A stretch of 38,559 bases of DNA. It comes from an uncultured Eubacterium sp. (GTDB lineage Bacteria > Bacillota > Clostridia > Oscillospirales > Acutalibacteraceae). The stretch is from assembly GCA_905233805.1 (NCBI GenBank), contig CAJOER010000019.1, positions 1-38,559 on the forward strand, given 5' to 3'. Within the stretch, counting starts at the first letter, position 1, and the number at the start of each line of letters is the position of its first letter. Below, one piece after another: positions 6,601 to 14,083 of the stretch. Position numbers and translations under genes: made by a program. The notes below the pieces were generated by a model, which did no database searches, was not told the DNA's origin, and saw only the letters and a list, made by a program, of their open reading frames with translations.

Positions 6601-7416
6601 TTACAGGTTGTTGCGCGCCCAGTGGAAGAGATACTGCTGCGCTATGCCCTCAATTCCGTCAAAACATTCGGGAAGACCGTCGGGATAGTATTCCATTACC
6701 CTTTTCATCCACACGTCGACGGGGAAGGCGCTGTAAAAGCCAAAGCCGAAAAGAAGGGCGCAGTTTGCAACCTTAATGCCGACTCCGTATATTTCAAGCA
6801 GAGCGCGGCGCGCCTCTTCAAGCGGGAGCGTTTTAATTTTATCCAAATCAACCGCACCGCAGGCAACGTCCTTTGAAAGGCGTTCAAGATATTTTGCGCG
6901 GTAGCCGCAGCCGAGCTTTTCAAAATCGGAAACCGAGAGGGCGGAGAGCCTTTCGGCGCTCGGGAAGGTGTAATATCCGTTGCCGAGGTCGTCCCCGTAA
7001 GCGCGGCACAGACGGCCGATAATAAGTTTTATACGTTTAATATTATTCTGCTGGCTTATAACAAATGAGCAAAGCGCCTCCCAGCTTTCCTGATTTAATA
7101 TGCGTATGCCGTAGTAGGCGTCAATAGTTGAGGAAAGCAGGGCGTCCTCTTTAAGCCGGGAGCAGATTTCGGCATAGTCCTTTTCAAGGTCAAAATAGTT
7201 TTTCCAGAACGAAAACGCTTTTTCGTCGGTGTTTTTGAATATAAGGTCGCCGTTTTCTTTTTTTATGTTAAGGAAATATCCGCCCGCGACTCCGCTGTAC
7301 GAGCCGTCGTTTTGCTTTTCCCAGCGGAAAGCCTGGCCGCAGTCGAGAGTGAGGTCGAGGTCAAGGCAGTCGACGCCGCTCACCCGTATATTATTTTTTT
7401 CGACAGTTACTTTCAT
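6601..7416 (-). CDS. ogg: 8-oxoguanine DNA glycosylase, OGG1 type
   Basis: 271 residues. It removes 8-oxoguanine from oxidised DNA and can nick the abasic site. An OGG_N-like beta domain (LDLTLDCGQAFRWEK, then SGVAGGYFLNIKKEN) precedes the helix-hairpin-helix-GPD domain. Key elements are SFVISQQNNIKRIKLIIGRLC, the HhH motif LLEIYGVGIKVANC with the catalytic Lys215, and FPVDVWMKRV with the conserved Asp234. The Lys makes it bifunctional, unlike AlkA, which has no lysine there. OGG1-type enzymes are known from clostridia (the C. acetobutylicum enzyme), which fits the inferred host. GGAG before the ATG supports the start. Confidence 0.93.
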   Translation of the reverse strand: MKVTVEKNNIRVSGVDCLDLDLTLDCGQAFRWEKQNDGSYSGVAGGYFLNIKKENGDLIFKNTDEKAFSFWKNYFDLEKDYAEICSRLKEDALLSSTIDAYYGIRILNQESWEALCSFVISQQNNIKRIKLIIGRLCRAYGDDLGNGYYTFPSAERLSALSVSDFEKLGCGYRAKYLERLSKDVACGAVDLDKIKTLPLEEARRALLEIYGVGIKVANCALLFGFGFYSAFPVDVWMKRVMEYYPDGLPECFDGIEGIAQQYLFHWARNNL

Positions 7417-7436
7417 ATTTTTCTCCGAAAACGAAA

Positions 7437-7468
7437 ATTATATCACATCTTGTAATAATTGAATTATA
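7437..7468 (-). promoter_or_regulatory. Possible extended -10 promoter(s) of ogg
   Basis: Two minus-strand TGATATAAT boxes (TGn extended -10) lie 26 bp apart upstream of ogg, within the similar contexts GATGATATAATT and GATGTGATATAATT. Neither has a good -35 at 16-18 bp; a TTGACA at 7478-7483 is at the wrong distance from both. Confidence 0.4.
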
Positions 7469-7483
7469 TCATCTTTTTGTCAA

Positions 7484-7763
7484 GAGGGAAAGTGAAAATC
7501 GGCAAAATTCACAAAAATTATAACAAATTCTGCAATGTTGAAAACTATGTGTAAAATGTTGAAAACAATGACCGCTCACAGGGCGATTGCGGTTTTCAAC
7601 AGCCGCAAAACGCGTGTTTTTAAGGGTTTTGGGCAAAGTTTTTCACATTTTCCACCGACTTTTCCACGGATTTTTTTGAAAGGCCGTTATTACAAAGGGT
7701 TATTAAAGAGATTTGTCAAGTAAAAATTTCAGAAAAATTTATACAAATTTTTGTCTTGCCGAT
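7484..7763. other. Non-coding gap with DnaA-box-like 9-mers
   Basis: AT-rich intergenic DNA between divergent ogg and the small membrane protein gene. It holds three copies of TGTTGAAAA or its complement (7536-7544, 7557-7565, 7593-7601), plus TTTTCCACC (7648-7656) and TTTTCCACG (7660-7668). Each is one mismatch from TTTTCCACA. The 62-residue ORF at 7535 in the track has no ribosome binding site and is repeat-driven, so I do not call it a gene. Confidence 0.45.
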
Positions 7764-7791
7764 TTGAATAAAATCCCGGCGGATTTATAAC
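7764..7791 (+). promoter_or_regulatory. Possible promoter of the small membrane protein/sleB pair
   Basis: TTGAAT and TATAAC with a 16 bp spacer, 36 bp before the start codon. A sporulation-sigma promoter is equally possible for a sleB-linked gene; I could not assign one. Confidence 0.45.
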
Positions 7792-7827
7792 ACTATCTGT
7801 ATAAAGTTTTAATTTGGGAGTGGGTAT

Positions 7828-8094
7828 ATGCTTAAGGGAGTTAATAAACAGATTCTTGAAATTACCAACACGGAATCGCCGTATTTTGAAAAGATTGTTT
7901 TCTTCGTACGACCCGAGGGGGCAAAGGCGGAGGACAGCGTTTTGCAAAGCGAGGCGCAGAAGTTTTCAGCACAAGCGTTAAAACCGCCGAAAACAAGAAA
8001 AACCGCCAAGGACAGGCTTCTGACGGCGGCGTGCATTTTCCTCGGAGCGGGCGCAGGCGCCGCGCTTACGGTTATAATGGGAATAATAGCATAA
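7828..8094 (+). CDS. Small membrane protein next to sleB, unknown function
   Basis: 88 residues. The N-terminal 45 residues (MLKGVNKQILEI, then SPYFEKIVFFVRPEG) are soluble. A proline/lysine-rich linker (PPKTRKTAKDR) leads to one C-terminal hydrophobic helix (LLTAACIFLGAGAGAALTVIMGIIA), giving a tail-anchored topology. GGGAG seven bases before ATG supports translation. I recall similar short proteins starting with a K-G-x-N-[RK]-Q pattern in other Clostridia, but no function. It lies 30 bp before the cortex hydrolase gene and is probably co-transcribed with it, so a spore-related role is a reasonable guess. Confidence 0.75.
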   Translation: MLKGVNKQILEITNTESPYFEKIVFFVRPEGAKAEDSVLQSEAQKFSAQALKPPKTRKTAKDRLLTAACIFLGAGAGAALTVIMGIIA

Positions 8095-8124
8095 TTACGG
8101 GACAAAATATTTTTGGTGATAAAT

Positions 8125-8820
8125 GTGAAGAATACAGTTGAAAAGGCAATTATAATAATTATGACGGCTGCAATAATTGCGGGGGCGGGAGCGCTCGGTT
8201 ATACCGCTTATGAAACTCTTTTTGAAGGGAAGAGCGAATACGCGCTTTCCCGCTACGGCTCGACGGGCAGCGAGGTTACAAAGGTTCAGAAAAAGCTTAA
8301 GGAGCTCGGCTTTTACAAGGGCGCCGTTGACGGGATTTACGGCACGCAGACAAAAAACGCCGTAACGGCGTTTCAGAAAAGCTGCGGAATTACGGTTGAC
8401 GGAATTGCAGGGCCGCAGACGCTGCTTTACCTCGGGCTCGGCTCGACGAATTCGGGCGGCTCTTTCACAAATGACGAGATTAATCTTCTTGCAAAGGTGA
8501 TTTCCGCCGAGGCAAGGGGCGAAAGCTATGAGGGGCAGGTCGCCGTCGGCGCGGTTGTTCTGAACAGGGTTGCGCACCCGTCTTTCCCCGATACGCTGAG
8601 CGGCGTCGTTTATCAGAAAGGCGCGTTTTCCTGCGTCAACGATTCAAACTGGTATCAGCCGGTCGCCGAAAGCGCGAAGAGAGCCGCAAAGGACGCAATA
8701 AACGGCTGGGACCCGACGGGAGGAGCAATTTATTATTACAACCCCGCGAAAACCTCCAACGCGTGGATGCGCTCAAGAACGGTAATTAAAGTAATAGGCA
8801 ACCATTATTTTTGCATATGA
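8125..8820 (+). CDS. sleB: SleB-type spore cortex-lytic enzyme
   Basis: 231 residues from GTG 8125. The track starts at TTG 8113, but GGTGAT at 8115-8120 fits as SD for the GTG. An N-terminal membrane/signal helix (AIIIIMTAAIIAGAGALGYTAY) is followed by a PG_binding_1 domain (residues about 42-105: STGSEVTKVQKKLKELGFYKGAVDGIYGTQTKNAVTAFQK) and a hydrolase_2/SleB domain (about 115-231). Family motifs include LLAKVISAEARGESYEGQVAVGAVVLNRV, with the probable catalytic Glu in SAEARGE, and FSCVNDSNWY. SleB is a lytic transglycosylase that opens the muramic-lactam cortex during germination. No ypeB follows, although it accompanies sleB in Bacillus. A vegetative cell-wall hydrolase with the same domains cannot be excluded. 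Confidence 0.88.
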   Translation: MKNTVEKAIIIIMTAAIIAGAGALGYTAYETLFEGKSEYALSRYGSTGSEVTKVQKKLKELGFYKGAVDGIYGTQTKNAVTAFQKSCGITVDGIAGPQTLLYLGLGSTNSGGSFTNDEINLLAKVISAEARGESYEGQVAVGAVVLNRVAHPSFPDTLSGVVYQKGAFSCVNDSNWYQPVAESAKRAAKDAINGWDPTGGAIYYYNPAKTSNAWMRSRTVIKVIGNHYFCI

Positions 8821-8822
8821 AA

Positions 8823-8843
8823 GGCGCCCCCGGGGCGTTTTTT
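8823..8843 (+). terminator. Short GC-rich terminator after sleB
   Basis: GGCGCC...GGGGCG fold-back followed by TTTTTTG directly after the sleB stop. The hairpin is short but very GC-rich. Confidence 0.7.
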
Positions 8844-8845
8844 GT

Positions 8846-8874
8846 TTGACAGCAAATGCGCATGTTGATATAAT
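8846..8874 (+). promoter_or_regulatory. Promoter of the BspA-like LRR protein
   Basis: Perfect TTGACA and TATAAT with a 17 bp spacer and a TG-extended -10, 26 bp before the start codon. Confidence 0.92.
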
Positions 8875-8899
8875 AAATTTAGATAAAGGAGAGACGCTT

Positions 8900-10831
8900 A
8901 TGAAAAAGCTAATAAGTATATTTCTTTGTATATTGCTGATTTCGGCGGCCGCGCCTGTTAATGTATTTGCAGAGGTTACCGAAACAAGCGGAAGTTATGA
9001 GGATAAAATGACGTGGGAATACGATAAGGACACAAAAACCCTTACCGTAAACTGCGACGGACCGCTTGATTTCCCTTACAGAGACGTTTATGAGTATATG
9101 GAAGGCCCGGTTTTTCTTTACAGGGCTTATCCGTGGAACGAAAACGGTATAAACAGCGAGGCGGAACATATCGTTTTAAAGGGAAACGTTACCGAAATCG
9201 GCAAATATGTGTTTATGAATTTTTATAAGCTGACGGAGCTCAGCGTTCCGGAAACCGTGAAAACAATCGGCGCTCTGGCATTCAGGGGCTGCGGATTTGA
9301 AGAAATAGATATTCCGTCAAACGTAAAAAGAATTGAGGGTTCGGCGTTTTCAAACTGCAACAAACTAAAAACGGTTACGCTTCACGAGGGTCTTGAATAC
9401 ATAGGCGGCCACGCCTTCGATTCGTTAAAGCTTGAACAGATAAACATCCCCGAATCGGTTAAGATGACGGGAATAAGAATTGCAGGTACAAACTTTAACG
9501 ACGGCCTTAAACAAATCATTCAGTCCGAGGGCGGATTCTGTTATATCGATAACTGTATAATCGAATGTCAGAACGGCGTTGAAGACGCTGTTATAAGAGA
9601 GGGCACAAGGTTTGTTCCCGAAAATCTGTATTATACTTTCGGTTCGGACTCGTTTAAAAGTCTTTATGTTCCTTCGTCCGTAAAAATCATCGGAGACAGG
9701 GCGTTTTACGGATGTATACTTGAAAAGGTTACGATAGAAAACGGCGTTGAGAACATAGGCGAAGAGGCGTTTTGCAGCAACGGCAAACTTACGGAGCTTA
9801 ATATCGGGGACAGCGTTAAAACAATCAAAAAAGGCGCGTTTGAGAAAACGGGAATGACTTCGGTTAAACTACCTTCGGGACTTGAAGTAATCGAGGCAAA
9901 CGCGTTCGCCAAATCAAAACTGAAAACCGTAAAGATTCCGGCGAGCGTTAAAAAGATTTACGCTGCAGCATTTGACGGCGCAGACGTTGAGAAGATAACG
10001 GTTGATAAAGATAATCAGTCATATTCTGCCTCGGGTAACGTGCTTTTTAACAAAGCAAAAACCGTTCTTGTTTATTACCCTGCAAAAAGAGCGGGAAAAC
10101 ACTATAAGGTTCCGGCGGGCGTTAAGAACATTTATTCCGATTTCAGCGCGTCCGCGCTTCAGACGGTAACGCTTCCGAAGACCGTCAAAAAACTGACAAG
10201 ATATATAAGCAAAGCGCTTTATTATTTCGGCAGTCAGTCGGAATGGGAAAAGGTTAAAAAGGCAAAGAAAACAAACGGCTATAACGAAAGCACGGAACAG
10301 GGCGCTTACGTCTGCACGGCAAAGCTCAGTAAAAAGAAATACACCTATAACGGCATGGTTCGCAAACCGGGTGTTAAAGTTTATGACCCGGCGGGCAATC
10401 TTTTAACCGAAAAGAAGGATTACAGCGTTACCTACCCCAAGGGCAGAAAAAAGATAAACGAATATACGGTTAAAGTAAAACTGAAAGGCGATTTTAAAGG
10501 AACAATAAATCTTAATTTCAGTATTATTCCAGAGGCTACGGCTTTTGCCGGAATAACAACGGGCGGCGCAAAGTTTACCGCTAAATGGAAAAAGGTTAAA
10601 AAGAATATTTCCGGTTACGAAATTCAGTTTTCAAAAAATCAGAGGTTCCTTTCAAACAGCGAAACAAAGGTTTATACTTTAAAAAAGGACAAAACAAAAA
10701 AGACCTTTAAAAATCTTTATGTGAAAACTCCGTATTATATCAGGGTACGAACTTTTAAAACGGTGAATAAAAAAAGGATTTACTCCGCGTGGAGCAAATC
10801 CGAAAAGGTTGTAATAAGCAGCCCGTATTAA
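8900..10831 (+). CDS. Secreted BspA-type leucine-rich-repeat protein
   Basis: 643 residues from ATG 8900, preceded by AAGGAG; the track start 8846 lies in the promoter. A signal peptide (KKLISIFLCILLISAAAPVNVFA) is followed by a small beta domain (about 28-75) and then LRR_5/BspA repeats (about 80-420). The repeats follow the pattern LTELSVPETVKTIGALAFRGC, and one stretch near residues 180-250 is irregular. The C-terminal part has a beta-sandwich with a YNGMVRKPGVKV block (about 485-550), then a fibronectin-III-like module (GYEIQFSKNQRF ... YYIRVRTFKTVNKKRIYSAWS). There is no LPXTG or membrane anchor, so it is released or held non-covalently. BspA-type proteins usually bind surfaces or host and bacterial partners. 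A similar C-terminal module occurs on the hydrolase at 12866. Confidence 0.88.
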   Translation: MKKLISIFLCILLISAAAPVNVFAEVTETSGSYEDKMTWEYDKDTKTLTVNCDGPLDFPYRDVYEYMEGPVFLYRAYPWNENGINSEAEHIVLKGNVTEIGKYVFMNFYKLTELSVPETVKTIGALAFRGCGFEEIDIPSNVKRIEGSAFSNCNKLKTVTLHEGLEYIGGHAFDSLKLEQINIPESVKMTGIRIAGTNFNDGLKQIIQSEGGFCYIDNCIIECQNGVEDAVIREGTRFVPENLYYTFGSDSFKSLYVPSSVKIIGDRAFYGCILEKVTIENGVENIGEEAFCSNGKLTELNIGDSVKTIKKGAFEKTGMTSVKLPSGLEVIEANAFAKSKLKTVKIPASVKKIYAAAFDGADVEKITVDKDNQSYSASGNVLFNKAKTVLVYYPAKRAGKHYKVPAGVKNIYSDFSASALQTVTLPKTVKKLTRYISKALYYFGSQSEWEKVKKAKKTNGYNESTEQGAYVCTAKLSKKKYTYNGMVRKPGVKVYDPAGNLLTEKKDYSVTYPKGRKKINEYTVKVKLKGDFKGTINLNFSIIPEATAFAGITTGGAKFTAKWKKVKKNISGYEIQFSKNQRFLSNSETKVYTLKKDKTKKTFKNLYVKTPYYIRVRTFKTVNKKRIYSAWSKSEKVVISSPY

Positions 10832-10837
10832 AAAATA

Positions 10838-10867
10838 AAAAGCCCGTGAAAACGGGCTTTTGTTTTT
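10838..10867. terminator. Bidirectional terminator between LRR and 3D-domain genes
   Basis: AAAAGCCCGT / ACGGGCTTTT stem with a GAAA tetraloop, followed by a T-run. It serves the convergent LRR and 3D-domain genes. Confidence 0.93.
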
Positions 10868-10872
10868 TTGTT

Positions 10873-12108
10873 TTACCATCCGAGACGGACGATTTTAATT
10901 GTGCAGTAACCGGTTCCGAGTTTGTAGCACGCGGAATGTCCTTCGGGTGTGAAGATATCGATTCTGCCTCTTCTTGAAAGGCCTCTTCCGCCGCGGTCAA
11001 CTACGGTGTAGTTTGTTCCGTCAACGTTAATTACGCTGCCCATGGGAAGCCAGTTGCAGGCAATATAGTACGGGTTCTGCATTCCGTTTGAAATACGTCT
11101 GCCGCTTGAGGTAACGCCTCTGCCGTTGCCGTTACATCTTGCGCACGCGCAGTAGTGAGTATATCTACCGCTGATTACCTGTCCGAGTTTGTAGCCGTTT
11201 TTGGACTTAACGCCGTTGGGAGTAGCGTCAGCGCCGGGAGCCTTTTTCATAGTACCTACTTTAACAACCTTTGTTACGGGCTGCTTTGTAATTTCGGAGC
11301 TCTCTTTATCGCGGCTTTCCTCTTTACCGTCTACATATCTTACGTTATAGGTAATAACCTTTTCGCCTTCAACGCCTTCAACTGCAACCTTTTCGGTTCC
11401 TTTGTAAAGGGTCTTGTCGTTTTCCTTCTTGGTTTCGAAGGGAACTGCTACGGTTTTTGTATCCTTTTTATAAGTTACGCGGTATACTCTGATTTTTGTA
11501 CCTGCGCTGAGTTCGCTGTTGAGCGAGGGCTCGGTGTAGTCATGCTTACCGAGCTTTACGCCTGCCATTGAGAGCGCGTCTTTAACCGTACCCTCTGCAA
11601 GAGCAATCTTCTTTTTCTTTCCGTCAGCCTTAACGGATACGGTAAACGCGGTTTTAATCTGGAGTACCATACCGTCTTTAATGCTGTCGTCATAAGAATA
11701 ATTAATCTTATCCTTTTTACCTATTTCGGCACCTATCTCGTCAAGAGCATCACCGACCGTGGTGCTGTAGACGCTGTAAGTCTGAATGTCGTCGTCATAA
11801 TCAACATTGATAGTGTTCTTTCTGCTGATTGTGATTTTTCCGCCCTCGCCGCCGACAAATTCGGTGAGGTTAAGCTTGTCGCCGGAGTCAACTGTAATAC
11901 CGGCCGATTTGAGGATTTCGATAGGTTCCGTCTCAGTTGTTGTAACTGCACGTTCTTCGCCCGAGTCAACGATGGTAACAGTGTATCTTGCGGTGTTGTC
12001 CGCAAATGCGGTTGAAGTGAACACCGTGATGATAACAGCGAGTGCAATTACGATTGCAAGCACGGCTTTAAATGAACGCTTGCGTGCAATCCTTGATTCG
12101 TTAGTCAT
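10873..12108 (-). CDS. DUF348/G5/3D-domain cell-wall protein (YabE/Rpf-like)
   Basis: 411 residues. One N-terminal signal/anchor helix (AVLAIVIALAVIITVFTSTAFA) is followed by three DUF348-type repeats (near 42-90, 95-150 and 153-205), a G5 domain (about 210-290, KVAVEGVEGEKVITYNVRYVDGKE) and a C-terminal 3D domain (about 318-411). In the 3D domain THYCACARCNG, VVDRGGRG and RGRIDIF are conserved. The first of the three name-giving aspartates, usually in an A-V-D-P context, appears replaced in YYIACNWLPMGS. Related proteins (YabE, Sps/Rpf-like) remodel peptidoglycan as lytic transglycosylases in growth or spore outgrowth. AAGGAG before ATG and a clear promoter support the start. It is transcribed alone. 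Confidence 0.9.
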   Translation of the reverse strand: MTNESRIARKRSFKAVLAIVIALAVIITVFTSTAFADNTARYTVTIVDSGEERAVTTTETEPIEILKSAGITVDSGDKLNLTEFVGGEGGKITISRKNTINVDYDDDIQTYSVYSTTVGDALDEIGAEIGKKDKINYSYDDSIKDGMVLQIKTAFTVSVKADGKKKKIALAEGTVKDALSMAGVKLGKHDYTEPSLNSELSAGTKIRVYRVTYKKDTKTVAVPFETKKENDKTLYKGTEKVAVEGVEGEKVITYNVRYVDGKEESRDKESSEITKQPVTKVVKVGTMKKAPGADATPNGVKSKNGYKLGQVISGRYTHYCACARCNGNGRGVTSSGRRISNGMQNPYYIACNWLPMGSVINVDGTNYTVVDRGGRGLSRRGRIDIFTPEGHSACYKLGTGYCTIKIVRLGW

Positions 12109-12184
12109 CTTAATTCTCCTTAATATTTAACAGATATTTTACTATCTTTTATAAACATTATCTGCTTTTCTCAAAGCCGTTGGC

Positions 12185-12212
12185 ATTATAGCACAAGTAT
12201 CCAAGTTGTCAA
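12185..12212 (-). promoter_or_regulatory. Promoter of the 3D-domain protein
   Basis: TTGACA and TATAAT on the minus strand with a 16 bp spacer. The leader to the start codon is about 70 nt. Confidence 0.88.
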
Positions 12213-12562
12213 TTCAAAAAAACATAAGAAACTGTGCAAAACCTACAAATTTAACTTTTTTAATAGGGGAGAGAAGGCCCGATAACACAAAATGTTGTGG
12301 TTTTGCAATTTAGCAATGTAAAGCGTGAAAAAAGATTTTTGTTTAAAATGAAAGAAAACAGTAAAACAGTTGTTAAAAACTTGTAACCTATATGTAACGA
12401 TTTTTAAAAAATACGCAATATATTGGGAAGAATACCCTTTGCTTTGAAAATGAATTCAAGATGTAGAAAAAAGTTTTGCGAAATAATTTTGCCCTTTCGA
12501 AAACGATATACTTTATATATAGATGTATATTATATATATAAAAGAAGTATGTCCGTTTTTGA
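12213..12562. other. AT-rich intergenic region without gene
   Basis: 350 bp with no supported coding sequence. The 102-residue minus ORF at 12388-12696 runs antisense through the tRNA and is spurious. It contains a small CACAA/TTGTG fold-back near 12287-12300 and a TA-rich tract near 12510-12540 (atgtatattatatatata), but no recognised RNA element. Confidence 0.6.
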
Positions 12563-12591
12563 TTGACAAATTGAGGGCGAGCATATATAAT
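12563..12591 (+). promoter_or_regulatory. Promoter of tRNA-Arg
   Basis: TTGACA and TATAAT with a 17 bp spacer, ending 27 bp before the tRNA 5' end. Confidence 0.9.
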
Positions 12592-12618
12592 TATTGACGG
12601 AAAATGAAAAACATATAC

Positions 12619-12695
12619 GCCCACGTAGCTCAGCAGGATAGAGCGGCCGCCTCCTAAGCGGCAGGCCAGAGGTTCGAATCCCCCCGTGGGTGCCA
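12619..12695 (+). tRNA. tRNA-Arg (anticodon CCU)
   Basis: 77 nt including an encoded CCA. The acceptor GCCCACG pairs with CGTGGGT, ending in a G1-U72 pair. The D arm starts GCTCAGCAGGATAGAGC, the anticodon stem-loop is CCGCCTCCTAAGCGG with anticodon CCT, and the T arm contains GGTTCGAATCC. It decodes AGG. A terminator follows within 3 nt. Confidence 0.95.
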
Positions 12696-12697
12696 AG

Positions 12698-12734
12698 ACC
12701 GCGTTCCGCCCATTTTGTCGGATTGCGGTTTTTT
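12698..12734 (+). terminator. Terminator of tRNA-Arg
   Basis: ACCGCGTTCCG pairs with CGGATTGCGGT (one mismatch, one G-U) across a 10-nt loop and is followed by a T-run. Confidence 0.82.
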
Positions 12735-12751
12735 ATTAACGGAGGGATGAG

Positions 12752-12807
12752 AAACGCCCCCCGTGGGCGCCGGAAACTGCCGTCCGCAAGGACGGGCGTT
12801 TTTTTAT
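12752..12807 (+). terminator. Second, complex terminator-like structure after tRNA-Arg
   Basis: CCGTCC-GCAA-GGACGG followed by GCGTTTTTTT forms a clear terminator. The upstream AAACGCCC (12753-12760) can instead pair with GGGCGTTT, giving two mutually exclusive folds. The segment CCCCCCGTGGGCGCC (12757-12771) copies the tRNA-Arg 3' end with one mismatch. Confidence 0.65.
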
Positions 12808-12808
12808 A

Positions 12809-12842
12809 TTGCTTTTGCTGCGGGAATGTTGTACAATATAAT
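12809..12842 (+). promoter_or_regulatory. Promoter of the secreted alpha/beta hydrolase
   Basis: Two overlapping options: TTGCTT-17-TACAAT or TTGCTG-16-TATAAT. Both end about 25 bp before the start codon. Confidence 0.75.
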
Positions 12843-12865
12843 CGAAATGTAAAGGAGGGCTTAAT

Positions 12866-14041
12866 ATGAAAAAGAGAGCCGTTTCATTATTCCTTGCGGC
12901 GGTAATGCTGCTTTTGAGCGTCAGCGTAAGCTTCTGCGCGTTTGCCGACGGCAGGGATGTGTTTGAGCATTACTCAAAAAAAGGCAGCCACAAGGTGAGC
13001 AGTTTTGAGTTTACGCTTGCGGAAAACGAATTTACATATAAGGTCTGGTATCCGAAGGATATAGGCAGCATGAGCAAGCGCCCCGTTATACTTTACTGTA
13101 ACGGCACAGGCTCGAATTATACCAAGGAAAACAGAACCTCCGAAATACTGGAAAAGGCGGCGTCTTACGGCTATATCTGCCTTTGTAACACTGACGAAAA
13201 CACGGGCACCGGCGCGAGCATGGACGCGGGTATGACGAAGATAATTGCGCTTAACAGGGACAGCACAAGCGCGCTTTATAAAAAGGTAAATTTAAACAAG
13301 GTAGGGCTTGCGGGGCACTCGCAGGGCGCGACGTGCACGATGAACCTTTCCAATCCCGACAAGTATGAGAATTCAAAGTATTACAAGGCGATTTACGCGG
13401 CTTCGCTTCCGAACAAGGACCTTGCGGAATCGCCGCTGCAGAACTGTCCTTACAACCCGAAAAAGGTTAAGGTTCCCACCTGTCTTGTTGCGGGCACGGG
13501 ATTTACGGACAGTATGGCAATATGTCCGCTTGATTCAAGCCTTATCGTAAACTTCAAGAGCATTAAAAGCGACGTGTATATGGCGAGAATGACCGACGTT
13601 GAACACGCAGGCAGTTTTGAAACGATGCACCCGTATATGCTTGCGTGGTTTGACTATCAGATGAGCGGCAGCACCTATGCGGCAAAGGCGTTTACGGGCA
13701 AATCACCCGAGCTGAAAACGAACCCCGACTGGCAGGATTTCAAGTATAAGCTGACTAAAAAGGACATTACTCTCAAAAGCGCAAGCGGAAAAAAGAAGGC
13801 GTTTAAAGCAAGCTGGACAAAGGTTCCCACCGCAAACGGCTATAAAATAGAGTATTCAAAAAGCAAGGATTTCAAAAAGAAAACCGTTGTAAACGTAAAA
13901 AGCGTAAAGAAGCTCAGCGCCACGGTTAAAAAGGTAAAAGCAGGAAAATACTACGTAAGAGTCAGGGCTTATACCACGGTTGGAAAAAAGGCGAATTATT
14001 CCAAATACAGCAAGGTTAAAACCGTAAAGGTTAAGAAATAA
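12866..14041 (+). CDS. Secreted alpha/beta hydrolase with C-terminal fibronectin-III-like module
   Basis: 391 residues with a signal peptide (RAVSLFLAAVMLLLSVSVSFCAFA). The hydrolase domain (about 30-275) has RPVILYCNGTGSN before the first helix and the nucleophile elbow VGLAGHSQGATCTM with Ser in GHSQG. An acid/His region is likely near EHAGSFETMHPYM. This layout resembles chlorophyllase/PET-hydrolase-like esterases; the substrate is unknown. Residues 300-391 form a fibronectin-III-like module rich in Lys (AFKASWTKVPTANGYKIEYSK ... YYVRVRAYTTVGKKANYSKYS), related in pattern to the end of the LRR protein at 8900. AAAGGAGGG before ATG supports the start. It is transcribed alone and lies between terminators. 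Confidence 0.87.
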   Translation: MKKRAVSLFLAAVMLLLSVSVSFCAFADGRDVFEHYSKKGSHKVSSFEFTLAENEFTYKVWYPKDIGSMSKRPVILYCNGTGSNYTKENRTSEILEKAASYGYICLCNTDENTGTGASMDAGMTKIIALNRDSTSALYKKVNLNKVGLAGHSQGATCTMNLSNPDKYENSKYYKAIYAASLPNKDLAESPLQNCPYNPKKVKVPTCLVAGTGFTDSMAICPLDSSLIVNFKSIKSDVYMARMTDVEHAGSFETMHPYMLAWFDYQMSGSTYAAKAFTGKSPELKTNPDWQDFKYKLTKKDITLKSASGKKKAFKASWTKVPTANGYKIEYSKSKDFKKKTVVNVKSVKKLSATVKKVKAGKYYVRVRAYTTVGKKANYSKYSKVKTVKVKK

Positions 14042-14083
14042 AAACGCGCACCGGCGGCGCATAATATAGCAAAATAAACAACT

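Noticed and set aside
7535-7723. 62-residue ORF MLKTMCKMLKTM...
   Set aside because: No SD, and its repeat comes from the TGTTGAAAA 9-mers; treated as non-coding.
7484-7827. Chromosomal replication origin
   Set aside because: DnaA-like 9-mers are present but all are imperfect, and dnaA, dnaN, rpmH, rnpA, yidC or other oriC neighbours are absent.
12388-12696. 102-residue minus ORF
   Set aside because: It reads antisense through tRNA-Arg and its promoter; low-complexity AT-rich remainder.
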